Below, piece after piece: positions 25,701-33,121 of a stretch of 64,000 bases of DNA. The position numbers and the translations under genes are program-made. Within the stretch, counting starts at the first letter, position 1. Each line of letters begins with the position of its first letter. This DNA is from Planctomycetota bacterium (GTDB lineage Bacteria; Planctomycetota; Phycisphaerae; UBA1845; UTPLA1). Location of the stretch: assembly GCA_016235815.1 (NCBI GenBank), contig JACRIM010000046.1:1-64000 (forward strand), given 5' to 3'. The notes below the pieces were generated by a model. The model was given only the letters and a program-made list of their open reading frames with translations. It did not search any database and was not told the DNA's origin.

Positions 25701-26684
25701 CCGATGGGTTTCTACGCACCGGCCCAGATCATTCGCGACGCCCGCGACCACGGCGTGGAGGTGCGGCCGGTTGATGTGAATTGGAGCGCGTGGGATTGCA
25801 CACTAGAAGGCACAGAGGCACGAAGGCACAAAGGCACAAAGGGAACAGGGAAGGGGGAACAGGGAACAGGCGTAGGGTCCGCTGTGCGGACCAATGGCTC
25901 TCAAGATTCAAGTTTCAAGACTCAAGGCTCAGGACTCAAGACTCAGGACTCACGTGCGATTCGGCTGGGCATGAGAATGGTGCGCGGGCTGCGCGAGGTG
26001 GATGGCATAGCGATTGCAGATACTGTGCGGCGGCATGGGCCATTCGCATCCGTGGTCGATCTCTGGCGAGCCTGCGAAGTCTCGGCGTCGGCGCTGCACG
26101 CCCTCGCCGCGGCGGATGCATTCGGCTCCATGAAGCTCGACCGCCAACAAGCCCTCTGGGCCGTGCGTTCGCTTCGAGGCAAACCGCTGCCGCTCTTCGA
26201 CGCACCGTGGCGCGAATCCGAACAGCAGCAACACACGACGACCCTGCCCAACATCACCCCCGAGGTTGAGGTCATCCGCGATTACCAATCCGTGGGCCTC
26301 TCGCTGAAATCGCACCCCATCGCCTTCATCCGCGATGCACTCGCCAAGCGACGTGTGCTTACCGCGGCGCAGATCCGCGACGAACGCGCTTGTCCGCACG
26401 GCCAGATCGCCGCTGTCGCCGGCCTTGTCCTCGTCCGCCAGCGCCCCGGCACGGCCAAGGGTGTCCTGTTCATGACACTCGAAGACGAAACGGGCCGCGC
26501 CGATCTGATCTTGCGGCCGCATGTGTTCGAACGCTACGCCACGGCCGCACGCTATGCCCGCATCGTCCTCGCCCGCGGCCGTATCGAACGCGACGGGTTG
26601 GTGGTGCACATGCTGGTGAATCGCGTGGAGGAGTTAACGGAGGAGTCGCTCGCGCTACCGCCGATGTCACGCGATTTTCATTGA
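22779..26684 (+). CDS. dnaE2: Error-prone DNA polymerase DnaE2 (ImuC) with two in-frame insertions
   Basis: A 1301-residue C-family polymerase, the translesion enzyme of ImuABC; relatives are about 1050-1080. GGGGAG precedes the ATG. The N-terminal PHP domain reads AELAVTSNFTFLTG, lacking the metal-binding HxH. The palm is intact: D408, D410 and D412 in PDIDIDF and D559 in KVDVLGLG. After NAYRE (residue 580) come about 190 extra residues encoded by a mobile element (24520-25091), then the family sequence resumes at LASIPPEDP. Residues about 1012-1059 are a second foreign insert of short repeats, after WDCTLEG and before AIRLGMRM. An OB fold lies at about 1205-1290. Removing both inserts gives normal length. 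If translated as written, the inserts fall in loops and may be tolerated; activity is not proven. Confidence 0.9.
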   Translation: MPDPPDRKVHDHPFKRAAPAEAGRAGYTPAPTAYAELAVTSNFTFLTGASHPDELVHCAAAMGHHAIALTDTNSLAGIVRGHVAAQEVGIPFVVGCRLRFVEPAGLSLFVYPTDRAAYGRLCRLLTLGKRRAPKGECHLWLDDLDGHTEGLLAVAWFAAPTDDNTPDIIRRLAHWFDDDRLSLALARLYTPNDPPYQAAAVEHARREGIPLVIVNDAHYHTPQRRALHDVLTCVRHGCTLDEAGFRLFSNAERHLKPPDEMARLFAEHPVALTRTVEIAARASGFSLDQLRYEYPHEVCPPGLSPMQHLRELTWRCADDRYPQGVPVKVRQQVEHEFTLIEELNYAPYFLTVHDIVMYARSRDILCQGRGAAANSAVCFCLGVTSVDPDRINVLFERFVSRERDEPPDIDIDFEHERREEVIQYIYAKYGRDRAGLTAEIISYRSRSAVRDVGKALGLSLDAVDRIAKRVHDWHDDGFTDETLAQLGLDPADPTLRLFRRLVQLIVGFPRHLSQHVGGFVMSRGPLCELVPIENAAMENRTVIEWDKDDIEALGILKVDVLGLGMLTCIRKALGFVNAYREAQRHKGTEAQRGERPPCLQIKNNEWTTCQVEKDTLKGVPDEYNSHISRSGGLAEGNGSGLPRLFVDRLDADKGAIRPDKSNAPGVNIGAVEYRGGVRTAKPEGLHEAPSHRPCLPGGAFHAVGTHSANEDDCGRQDPHSTHRGSGSNHPGVINETRDQATQEIDTAAEPSVPLCLCASVPLCPRASVPLSLASIPPEDPHVYDMICKADTIGVFQIESRAQMSMLPRLKPRCFYDLVIEVAIVRPGPIVGDMVHPYLRRRNGEEPVIYPDEKIERVLGRTLGVPLFQEQAMSLAIVAAGFTPGEAENLRRTISAWKSRSKDAIPRYRRRFIEGMVGNGYEQKFAEQCFERLKGFSEYGFPESHSASFALLVYASSWLKCYYPAAFAAALLNSQPMGFYAPAQIIRDARDHGVEVRPVDVNWSAWDCTLEGTEARRHKGTKGTGKGEQGTGVGSAVRTNGSQDSSFKTQGSGLKTQDSRAIRLGMRMVRGLREVDGIAIADTVRRHGPFASVVDLWRACEVSASALHALAAADAFGSMKLDRQQALWAVRSLRGKPLPLFDAPWRESEQQQHTTTLPNITPEVEVIRDYQSVGLSLKSHPIAFIRDALAKRRVLTAAQIRDERACPHGQIAAVAGLVLVRQRPGTAKGVLFMTLEDETGRADLILRPHVFERYATAARYARIVLARGRIERDGLVVHMLVNRVEELTEESLALPPMSRDFH
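24520..24551. repeat. Left 8-bp tandem array of the dnaE2 element
   Basis: Four direct units of AGGCACAA/AGGCACAG at 24520-24551, followed by AGGGG. They are reverse-complementary to the right array at 25028-25091 and match four units in the second dnaE2 insertion at 25808-25839. Confidence 0.95.
24640..25011 (+). CDS. S23/IVP four-helix-bundle protein
   Basis: A 123-residue protein of the 23S rRNA intervening-sequence family (four-helix bundle, S23). It shows the family pattern in order: FRDLVAWQKAMDLACRVY, then a P-x-x-E-x-FGL segment, QMRRASISVPSNIAEGYAR, and HLRIARASLAEL. The Shine-Dalgarno AAAGGAG lies 6-7 bases upstream of the ATG, so it looks independently translatable. It is read in a frame different from dnaE2, inside which it lies entirely. 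Known relatives sit in excised rRNA fragments or, as Avd, assist diversity-generating retroelements by binding nucleic acid; the function in IVS elements is not established. Intact reading frame suggests recent arrival or selection. Confidence 0.9.
   Translation: MNTIRTFRDLVAWQKAMDLACRVYLSTDSMPTKEQFGLTNQMRRASISVPSNIAEGYARQSLKDYMKHLRIARASLAELSTQWELTQRMKMIVDDKTLTALIAEVDRIIQGLLMKLETKRPKK
25028..25091. repeat. Right 8-bp tandem array of the dnaE2 element
   Basis: Eight consecutive 8-bp units (CTCTGTGC, CTTTGTGC, CTCTGTGC, CTCTGTGC, CTTTGTGC, CCTCGTGC, CTCTGTGC, CTCTGTCC) at 25028-25091, the inverted form of the left array. In the dnaE2 frame it encodes a Cys/Leu/Pro/Ser-rich stretch. Confidence 0.95.
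25808..25955. repeat. Composite short-repeat insertion in dnaE2
   Basis: A second in-frame insertion in dnaE2 stacks four repeat families. First, four AGGCACAR units at 25808-25839. Second, four GGGAACA-type heptamers at 25841-25868. Third, one copy of the palindromic repeat with core GGTCCGCTGTGCGGACC at 25872-25892. Fourth, seven TCAAGAC/TCAGGAC heptamers at 25901-25949. The polymerase frame stays open, adding about 48 residues between WDCTLEG and AIRLGMRM. Confidence 0.9.
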
Positions 26685-26701
26685 AGCAGAATGGGGTTGA
26701 A

Positions 26702-27943
26702 TCACCGCATCGCCTGCGGCCGGGCCTTGATCAGCATCGCGTCGGCCCAGTCGGCGTGATCGGAGATATCGAGATCATCGGCATCGAGCGTTTCAAGCGT
26801 CAACGACTTCACGCCGGATACATCCACACTAATCGGGATCGGCGCTGAATCGCCGCGTAACACGGACGACTTGAACAGTTCACGGCCGTCCGCGACGACG
26901 CAAAGGATCACACTACCGTGACCCGCGCCCGAGCCGGCCGCATTCGCGGAATCGTCGATGCCGCCCTGCGCGGTGAATCGTTCGAAGTCGCCATTTAACT
27001 CGAAGGCAAGGCTGCACACCGCGTGCGTGCCGATGCCCTTGTCGAACGAACGGCCGCGCATGACCAGCGGTGCGCCCGTAACACTACGATCCATCCGCGG
27101 AGGAAACTCGACGTCGAGAATGGAATGCACTCTTGACGAAGCGGGCCGCAGATCGGACAGATACACAACGCGCTCACTCCGGAAACGCAGCTCGTCCACG
27201 GATTCCCACGGGGCATCGATCGCACCGAGCGGGCCGGCGTCGAGCCGAATGTTCGCATCGTCCGTCGCAGAAAGACGGCCCGGTATTTCACTGCCGGTCA
27301 GCAGACGAACGGTGCACGGCGCGGGCTTCACGGGCGCGTTCGGCGCGGCGAAGACGGCGGCATAGGCCGCGTCGAGCGCCACCTTCTGCGTCTTGCGGCC
27401 GATCGTGAATTCGATGCCCTCGGGCGAGATTCGCTCGATCGCCCCCGCCACCACGACCGGCTTGTCTTCCTTTACGACGATCAGCACATCCTTATCCTTC
27501 GGCGGCGATGCCAGCCGCGCCGACAATTCGTGAGACGCCGCGGCATGTTCGGGCACTGCGAATCTCACGGCCGCGAGTCGATCCATCGGAAGATCGAGCG
27601 GCTTGGGCAAACCCGCTTCGACGCGAACGACTCGCGCGCCACCGCTCGCGACAAGCTGCCCGGTGATTCGCTCGCCCCCCACGAGGTGAAAGAACTGGCG
27701 GATCGGCAACTCGTCCGTCGTAGGCCGCTGCGCGCGAAGCGGCACGATGCGTTTGATGTCGTCCAACAGCATCGGCTCAGCGCCGGGCGGATCGAGCGTC
27801 ACCCGACCATCCGGCGCGACACCAACCACGCGAGCATCGAACGCTTTGCCGATCAATGGCTCGATGCGCACAACCGGTCGGGGCGACGGGGCGACGCCGA
27901 ACCCGGCCACGATGAGCATGACAATCAATGAAAGGCGAATCAC
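26702..27943 (-). CDS. Exported NPCBM-domain protein
   Basis: A 413-residue protein, last gene of the ten-gene operon. The GTG at 27943 overlaps the upstream stop as GTGA, so translation is coupled. A hydrophobic start (LSLIVMLIVAGFGV) is a signal peptide or anchor. The C-terminal 150 residues match the NPCBM fold: SFDKGIGTHAVCSLAFELNG, FTAQGGIDD, VILCVVADGRELFKS, LTLETLDADDLDISDHADWADAML. Such modules are thought to bind carbohydrates. The middle part has repeated short beta stretches (ITGQLVASG..., EIPGRLSATD...). The ligand is unknown; a cell-surface glycan is plausible. Confidence 0.8.
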   Translation of the reverse strand: MIRLSLIVMLIVAGFGVAPSPRPVVRIEPLIGKAFDARVVGVAPDGRVTLDPPGAEPMLLDDIKRIVPLRAQRPTTDELPIRQFFHLVGGERITGQLVASGGARVVRVEAGLPKPLDLPMDRLAAVRFAVPEHAAASHELSARLASPPKDKDVLIVVKEDKPVVVAGAIERISPEGIEFTIGRKTQKVALDAAYAAVFAAPNAPVKPAPCTVRLLTGSEIPGRLSATDDANIRLDAGPLGAIDAPWESVDELRFRSERVVYLSDLRPASSRVHSILDVEFPPRMDRSVTGAPLVMRGRSFDKGIGTHAVCSLAFELNGDFERFTAQGGIDDSANAAGSGAGHGSVILCVVADGRELFKSSVLRGDSAPIPISVDVSGVKSLTLETLDADDLDISDHADWADAMLIKARPQAMR

Positions 27944-29049
27944 GGCGCTGGCTGGTCCTTTGAAAGTTCGCGGTAGTACTGCTCCAACAGTTCGCGATAT
28001 CGGCTCGGGAACTGTTTCTGTATCGACTGAAGCACCTGCTCGCGCTCCTTCGGCGGCATTTTGCCCCACGTGTCACCGGGGCGGGCGCGGGTTTGGCGAA
28101 GCACGGCATCCTTGTCCGAGCCGCCGGGAAGCGCCGACTGCTTCGCACCGCCGCCGGGTTGATTCTGATTCGGCTGGTCTCCCTTGCCGCCGCTGCTGTT
28201 GTTTTGATTGTTCGACTTCTCCTGATCCTCGGCCTCCTTGATAAGATCTTCGAGCATGGCGATGGCGCGTTCCTGCTTCTCGCGCACGGGCTGCCCGGTT
28301 TCGCCGTGGGAAATCTGGCGACGGGCCGAGTTCATCAGGTCGTGCACGTCGCCGAGTTTTCGCGGCGTTCGGCGCGAAAGCTCCGTAACAATCTGCACGG
28401 CCGTCACACGAAGCCGCTCGGGGGCTGCGGGGAAGCGTTTGAGGAAGTCTTCAAGCGTGGCCTGCGCACCGTCATAGTCGAGCGTGTGAACCTGGCAGTA
28501 GCCGAGCATGAATTGAAGATGATCGGCGGCGAGCGTGAAACGCGCGATGGGGTTGTGCTTCTTACGCACACGATTCAACAGCGCGAGGCATCGTTCGAAT
28601 TGCTCCAACTCCACGAGTGCGGCGGCGGCCTGCTGCGCGGCGGCGACGGCGAGATACGCGTCGTCCGAGTCGGCGAGCGGTTCGAGCGCATCGACCGCCT
28701 TGGCGGGCTTTTCCTTTTCGATGAGACCGAGGGCCTCGCCGAATTTGGGAGACAACACTGCGAGGGAAAGATTGATGAAGCTCTTGGGGTCGGAGTCGCC
28801 CGGCTTCGCGCGGAGGTTCGCCACGAAATCCTTGGCGAACTTTTCGTAGCTGGTGTTCGATTCGACCGTGCGCAGGAATGCGGCGATGACCTCATCTGCG
28901 GGAACGACCTCTCCCACCGGCTGTGTCGCGGGAACAGGTTTGAAAACGACCGGACCAGAAAGACCAGCCCCGGGCGCAGGTGGCTCACCCGGCGCATCAG
29001 ATTGCGCCAGTAAGACGGCGAACGTCAGATGTAAGATGCCAATGTACAT
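27940..29049 (-). CDS. TPR-like helical protein of the Bat-type operon
   Basis: A 369-residue protein with a short signal peptide (YIGILHLTFAVLLAQ). Residues about 50-250 are helical with TPR-like spacing (ALEPLADSDDAYLAVAAAQQAAA; GYCQVHTLDYDGAQATLEDFL). The segment at about 275-330 is low-complexity, rich in N, Q, G and S, and the C-terminus (PSRYRELLEQYYRELSK) resembles conserved ends of Planctomycetota operon partners. It probably mediates assembly with the neighbouring coiled-coil and VWA proteins. GTGA overlap with the downstream NPCBM gene. Confidence 0.65.
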   Translation of the reverse strand: MYIGILHLTFAVLLAQSDAPGEPPAPGAGLSGPVVFKPVPATQPVGEVVPADEVIAAFLRTVESNTSYEKFAKDFVANLRAKPGDSDPKSFINLSLAVLSPKFGEALGLIEKEKPAKAVDALEPLADSDDAYLAVAAAQQAAAALVELEQFERCLALLNRVRKKHNPIARFTLAADHLQFMLGYCQVHTLDYDGAQATLEDFLKRFPAAPERLRVTAVQIVTELSRRTPRKLGDVHDLMNSARRQISHGETGQPVREKQERAIAMLEDLIKEAEDQEKSNNQNNSSGGKGDQPNQNQPGGGAKQSALPGGSDKDAVLRQTRARPGDTWGKMPPKEREQVLQSIQKQFPSRYRELLEQYYRELSKDQPAP

Positions 29050-29087
29050 CGTGCCTTATCAATAGTTATCGTCGCGCGGCCGAGTTC

Positions 29088-30926
29088 TCACTGAGCCTTG
29101 GTCATGGATTCGTGCATTTCCCTGGCCATCGTCGCCACTTCTTCCTGCCGCTTGGCAAGGCGCTGCAGCCGTTCGCGAGATTCGGGCGTGCCGCCGACTT
29201 TGGCCTGCTCGGCCTTGAGGGCGGCCGTCGCGGCATTCACGCGAAGCTGGCATGATCGAAGCAATTTCAACTCGGCCGAACCGGGCAGGAGCGGTTGCGG
29301 GCTGTTGTTCCCGGCGGCACCTTCGTTTTTGCTTTCGTTCTCGGCCTCTTCCTGCTTCTTCTTTACGGCATCGAGCAGTTCGCGAAGGGCCTGTTCGATG
29401 CCGTCCTGAAGGCGGCGGACATCCGCGGGGATCGCGGTCGGCGTGAAGAGCGTCGCCGCTTCTTTGGCATCGTCGCGCACCTGGCGAACGATCTGCGGGA
29501 AGATCACGGTGGTGCCTTCCTCCGTGAGAATGTAAAGCGTCGCATCGGCATCGTCACCGACGCTCTTTTGCCGCGTCGAAATCTCGGTCACTTCAAGCTG
29601 GTCGCTGCGTTTCCATTCCCCGGCGGGCAGTTCAACGAGCCGCTGCGAAGCTTTGGAACACTCAATCTGCTTGGCCAGCATGGCACGGAAACGGGCCTCC
29701 AGCGCGGCGAGCATTTCCTCCTGCTGCTCTTTGCGAAGTTGTTCGAGGGTGTCCTCCAGTTTTTTCTGGGCCTCTTCGAGTTTCTTCAGCGCTTCCTCCT
29801 GCTTCTTCGCGGCTTCATCGGGCTTGGCTTCGTCCAGCTTCTTCGCGGCGTCGTCCTGCAACTTCGACGCGTCGTCGAGTTGTTCCTTCTTGATGCCATC
29901 TTGTTTGGGGTCCGATGGCGATTTCGAAGCGTCGGATGGCTTGTCTCCGGATTTCTCCGGTGACTTCTCGCCGCCCGGTTCACCCGAGGGATTCGGCTGT
30001 TGCTCCGGCGACTCGACATCCTTCGAAAGGCCTTTTGTTTTCTCCGCGGTTTGCTTTTGCGCGGCGGACTGCTCGGGGAGAGGCTTCTTCTGATCGAGCT
30101 TCCTGAGATGCTCCTCCAGCTTCTCAATGGCGGACTGAAGTTTCTCCTCGGCTTCCTTTTGCGACTCGCCTGCGTCAGGAACCTGCTCTTTGGCAAGCCA
30201 ATCCTCGGCGGCCTTCATCTTGGTCGCAGCAGCGGAGAGTTCCTCGGTTGCGGGTTGGCCCGGCAGCGATTTCATCTTTTCAGTGAGTTGCTCGGTTGAC
30301 TTCTTAAGTTCAGCCTGTTCACTGCCCGTTTGCTTGGCATCGGCGTCCTTGTCGGCGGTCTTCTTTGACAAATCGCGTTGTTTGCCGAGCGTGTCCTTGG
30401 CTGATTGAATCGCATCGGCGACGGCCTTGGCCTGTTCCGGGGTTGTGGCGGATGATTCGGCGTCGGCCTTCTGCTGCTTTTGCTCTTTGATGATGTTGTC
30501 GAGCTTCTCGCGGAGTACCTGCAACCGGTCAATCTCCTTCTTGCGGTCTCCGATCTTCTCCGGCTCTTCGATCATGAGTTTGAGAAGGCTCTGCAGGTCG
30601 GTAATGACGGCCTCCTGCGCGGTCGCCGCATCGGCAAACTGCTCCTCGCGAAGCTTCTTGGTGATCTCTTCGAGTTTTCGCCGGACGGCCATGCCGCGCG
30701 AAGCGCCGAGTGATTCAAGAAGTCGGGCGGCTTTTTCCGGATCGGATTGCTTTATCGCCTGGCTGATCTGAAACATGCGATCTTCAAGCCGTGTCACGCG
30801 CTCGCGCACGACATCCTGGCGGTCGGCAAGCGAACCTGCGGGTTTGGCAGGCTCCTCCTGCGCGAAGAGCGACCCGGTCGCGCAGGCGACAACGACGATC
30901 GACAATAGCATCCGCATCAGGCTCAT
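29088..30926 (-). CDS. Exported long coiled-coil protein
   Basis: A 612-residue protein with a signal peptide (MLLSIVVVACATGSLFA). Nearly all of residues 35-440 are charged and helical, rich in E, K, Q, A and L with heptad-like spacing, interrupted by a P/S/G/K linker around 300-350. A compact, less charged segment follows at about 440-520 (ISTRQKSVGDDADATLYILTEEGTTVIFPQ). Found as a conserved neighbour of MoxR/BatA genes in Planctomycetota by my recollection of such operons; its function is unknown. Its ATG overlaps the stop of the upstream gene (ATGA). Confidence 0.65.
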   Translation of the reverse strand: MSLMRMLLSIVVVACATGSLFAQEEPAKPAGSLADRQDVVRERVTRLEDRMFQISQAIKQSDPEKAARLLESLGASRGMAVRRKLEEITKKLREEQFADAATAQEAVITDLQSLLKLMIEEPEKIGDRKKEIDRLQVLREKLDNIIKEQKQQKADAESSATTPEQAKAVADAIQSAKDTLGKQRDLSKKTADKDADAKQTGSEQAELKKSTEQLTEKMKSLPGQPATEELSAAATKMKAAEDWLAKEQVPDAGESQKEAEEKLQSAIEKLEEHLRKLDQKKPLPEQSAAQKQTAEKTKGLSKDVESPEQQPNPSGEPGGEKSPEKSGDKPSDASKSPSDPKQDGIKKEQLDDASKLQDDAAKKLDEAKPDEAAKKQEEALKKLEEAQKKLEDTLEQLRKEQQEEMLAALEARFRAMLAKQIECSKASQRLVELPAGEWKRSDQLEVTEISTRQKSVGDDADATLYILTEEGTTVIFPQIVRQVRDDAKEAATLFTPTAIPADVRRLQDGIEQALRELLDAVKKKQEEAENESKNEGAAGNNSPQPLLPGSAELKLLRSCQLRVNAATAALKAEQAKVGGTPESRERLQRLAKRQEEVATMAREMHESMTKAQ

Positions 30927-33118
30927 CGCTTCTCCGGGCGGCTCGTCGCGCCGGGGCTGAACAAATCGTCCGCCTGCTCTTCCAAACGGGTCTGGGTCTG
31001 GCGGTTCACGTCGGTTTGCAGGCGAATCACGTCACGCAACATCCCCACCGCCTCGTTGTATCCCTCCCATTTTAGCATGTTGGCCAGCACAGCGTTCATT
31101 TGTTGAATCAATCGGCCCATGTGCTGCTCCACATCCTCAGCGCCAGCGCGGTCAAATGCCGGTCGCAGGCGCTCCATCGCATCGGCGGCGGCCGGCACGT
31201 CGAGATTCACCAGCGTTGTGAGCGGATCGATAACGCCGCCTTCGAGACGCTTGCGCACCGGACCATCGGCAAGTTGATTGACTTTCAACTCCGCGAAGAT
31301 CTGCTCGAATTGCCGGCGCACTGTTTTCAGCCGACCGATCTGGGCACGCTGCGCCGATTGTTCGCGGGCGTATGCCGACGCGAAGTCAGCCGCGGCCATC
31401 CCACCGGCCGCGCGGTCGTGAAGATCCTCGACGCGCTTCTTGAGCTGTTCCTGGCTCTTAAGCAGTTGCTCAAACTCGCGACGCCATTCGCTCTCGCGGC
31501 GACTCAGTTCGGCGAGGAACTCCTCGGGCGTCACCACGCGAAGCAGGTAGGCGGCCGACTCGGCTGTGTTGGTCAGCGTGGCGGACGAGCCTTCAACCGG
31601 GCGAGTGGACACACCCGCAGGTTGGTAATCCGTCGCGCGCACACCGAGCCGCACCTGATCGCCGATCTTCGCGCCCAGCGCGGACATCGGCCATGCAAAC
31701 GTCTCGGCATAGCGCGTCATCTTCGGCTCGAAGCGCGGGAGCTTTTCGGATTGGCCCGCCGTCGGTTGGGTCGTGGCGGCGTCGCCCGCAACGGAGACCT
31801 GAAACAAGAGTTCCGCGGAGCGAAGCGCAAGGTTGTCCTCACACTCGACGGCGACATCCAGCACGGCCATCGGCGTCACCATTTCTCCGGCGCCGGGCAG
31901 CGAGAGACGCACCTTCGGCGGCGGATCGTTCTGCAACCGAATGGCCAGCGTGACCGGGTGAAGATCAGACAATCCACCCTCGTCCTTCAGGTCGAACGAA
32001 TAGGAGCCGCCGGTCTGCGGCGCGAATTCGCAATGAAGCGATTTCCCCGACTCGATCGTTGCTTCGGCAACTCGCGTGCCGGCGTGCTGGAGCGATGCAG
32101 CGGTGACGGCCTTGTTCGAGACGGCGTCAATGCGAATGGTCGAGCCGCGAAGCGCGTCGATCGCGGTTTGATTCACCGGAAATTTCGTCGGAGCCGCCTC
32201 GGCATAAGCGGGCGGACTGACCGTCACCGTCAACTCTGCAATCCCGGGGCGCTCGAGGGCCAGCACGTCGTACCAGTTCGTATGCTCGTCGACGCCGAAC
32301 TTGGCCACGAGAAATCGGAGCTTCATGGAGGCCGTGAGTGGACCGTATTCAAGGAGAAACTGATCGCGGCCGCGCTGGGCCATGTCGCGTAACAGCGTCT
32401 TGCCATCAGGAAGCTCGATCTCGGCGCGAAGCGTGGTGGGGATTTCTCCTTCGGCCGTGGCAACCAGCGTGAAGTCATCGCCCAGCGGCCAACGAATGCG
32501 ATTCTGCGTAAGCCCCTCCACAACAATTCGCGTGCGCGAAGGCCATGCCGTGTCCTGAAGCAACAGGTCGCGGGCGATAAATGCGGCGATGTAATCAGGC
32601 GACAATGTGCAGGCCGCAAGCGCGATCGCAATGGCGCCGACCCCCACCAGCGCGAACCTCCGGTGGCGCGACGCGTTAAACAACTCCGGCATCGGTGATG
32701 CGGCCACGGCCCGCGCAGCGCCCTCAATGACAGCCCGAACCATCGCCGGCGAATCGCGCTTGGAGTCGGGCGGCGATTGTGTGAACGAAACGGCGGTGAG
32801 TAGTTGGTCACGCAAATCCGGCCGGGCGCGTTCGACGAGTGCGGCGATGTCTTCCGTGGTTATACGAATGCTCAATGGCCGCACGATGAATTGCCAAAGG
32901 TGGTAGCCGACCGTCGCGACGACCATGACGAGCAACGCCGCACGCGGCCCCGTGCCGAGAACGAGCATCAGATCCAGCGCAAGGTGCAAGGCAACCATTC
33001 CGACGAGCACGGCAGCGCAGCGTGCAACGCCCGCGAGAAGCAGCCGACCGCGCAGCCGCCGACCCAGTCGGTCCAGGGGCGCGAACGCATCACGTTGAAA
33101 TGCGGCGGTCACATCCAT
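30923..33118 (-). CDS. Membrane protein of the Bat-type operon (DUF4175-like)
   Basis: A 731-residue protein with two N-terminal membrane helices at about 30-75 (LVGMVALHLALDLMLVLG; ALLVMVVATVGYHLWQF) and a third at about 155-175. The large extracytoplasmic part has Ig-like beta segments (LTVTVSPPAYAEAAPTKFP, SYSFDLKDEGGLSDLHPVTLAIRL) and a long coiled-coil at about 525-720. This layout matches DUF4175-type proteins found in Bat operons of several phyla. It starts 3 bp after the upstream stop and its own stop overlaps the next start (ATGA). Confidence 0.7.
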   Translation of the reverse strand: MDVTAAFQRDAFAPLDRLGRRLRGRLLLAGVARCAAVLVGMVALHLALDLMLVLGTGPRAALLVMVVATVGYHLWQFIVRPLSIRITTEDIAALVERARPDLRDQLLTAVSFTQSPPDSKRDSPAMVRAVIEGAARAVAASPMPELFNASRHRRFALVGVGAIAIALAACTLSPDYIAAFIARDLLLQDTAWPSRTRIVVEGLTQNRIRWPLGDDFTLVATAEGEIPTTLRAEIELPDGKTLLRDMAQRGRDQFLLEYGPLTASMKLRFLVAKFGVDEHTNWYDVLALERPGIAELTVTVSPPAYAEAAPTKFPVNQTAIDALRGSTIRIDAVSNKAVTAASLQHAGTRVAEATIESGKSLHCEFAPQTGGSYSFDLKDEGGLSDLHPVTLAIRLQNDPPPKVRLSLPGAGEMVTPMAVLDVAVECEDNLALRSAELLFQVSVAGDAATTQPTAGQSEKLPRFEPKMTRYAETFAWPMSALGAKIGDQVRLGVRATDYQPAGVSTRPVEGSSATLTNTAESAAYLLRVVTPEEFLAELSRRESEWRREFEQLLKSQEQLKKRVEDLHDRAAGGMAAADFASAYAREQSAQRAQIGRLKTVRRQFEQIFAELKVNQLADGPVRKRLEGGVIDPLTTLVNLDVPAAADAMERLRPAFDRAGAEDVEQHMGRLIQQMNAVLANMLKWEGYNEAVGMLRDVIRLQTDVNRQTQTRLEEQADDLFSPGATSRPEKR

Positions 33119-33121
33119 CGG

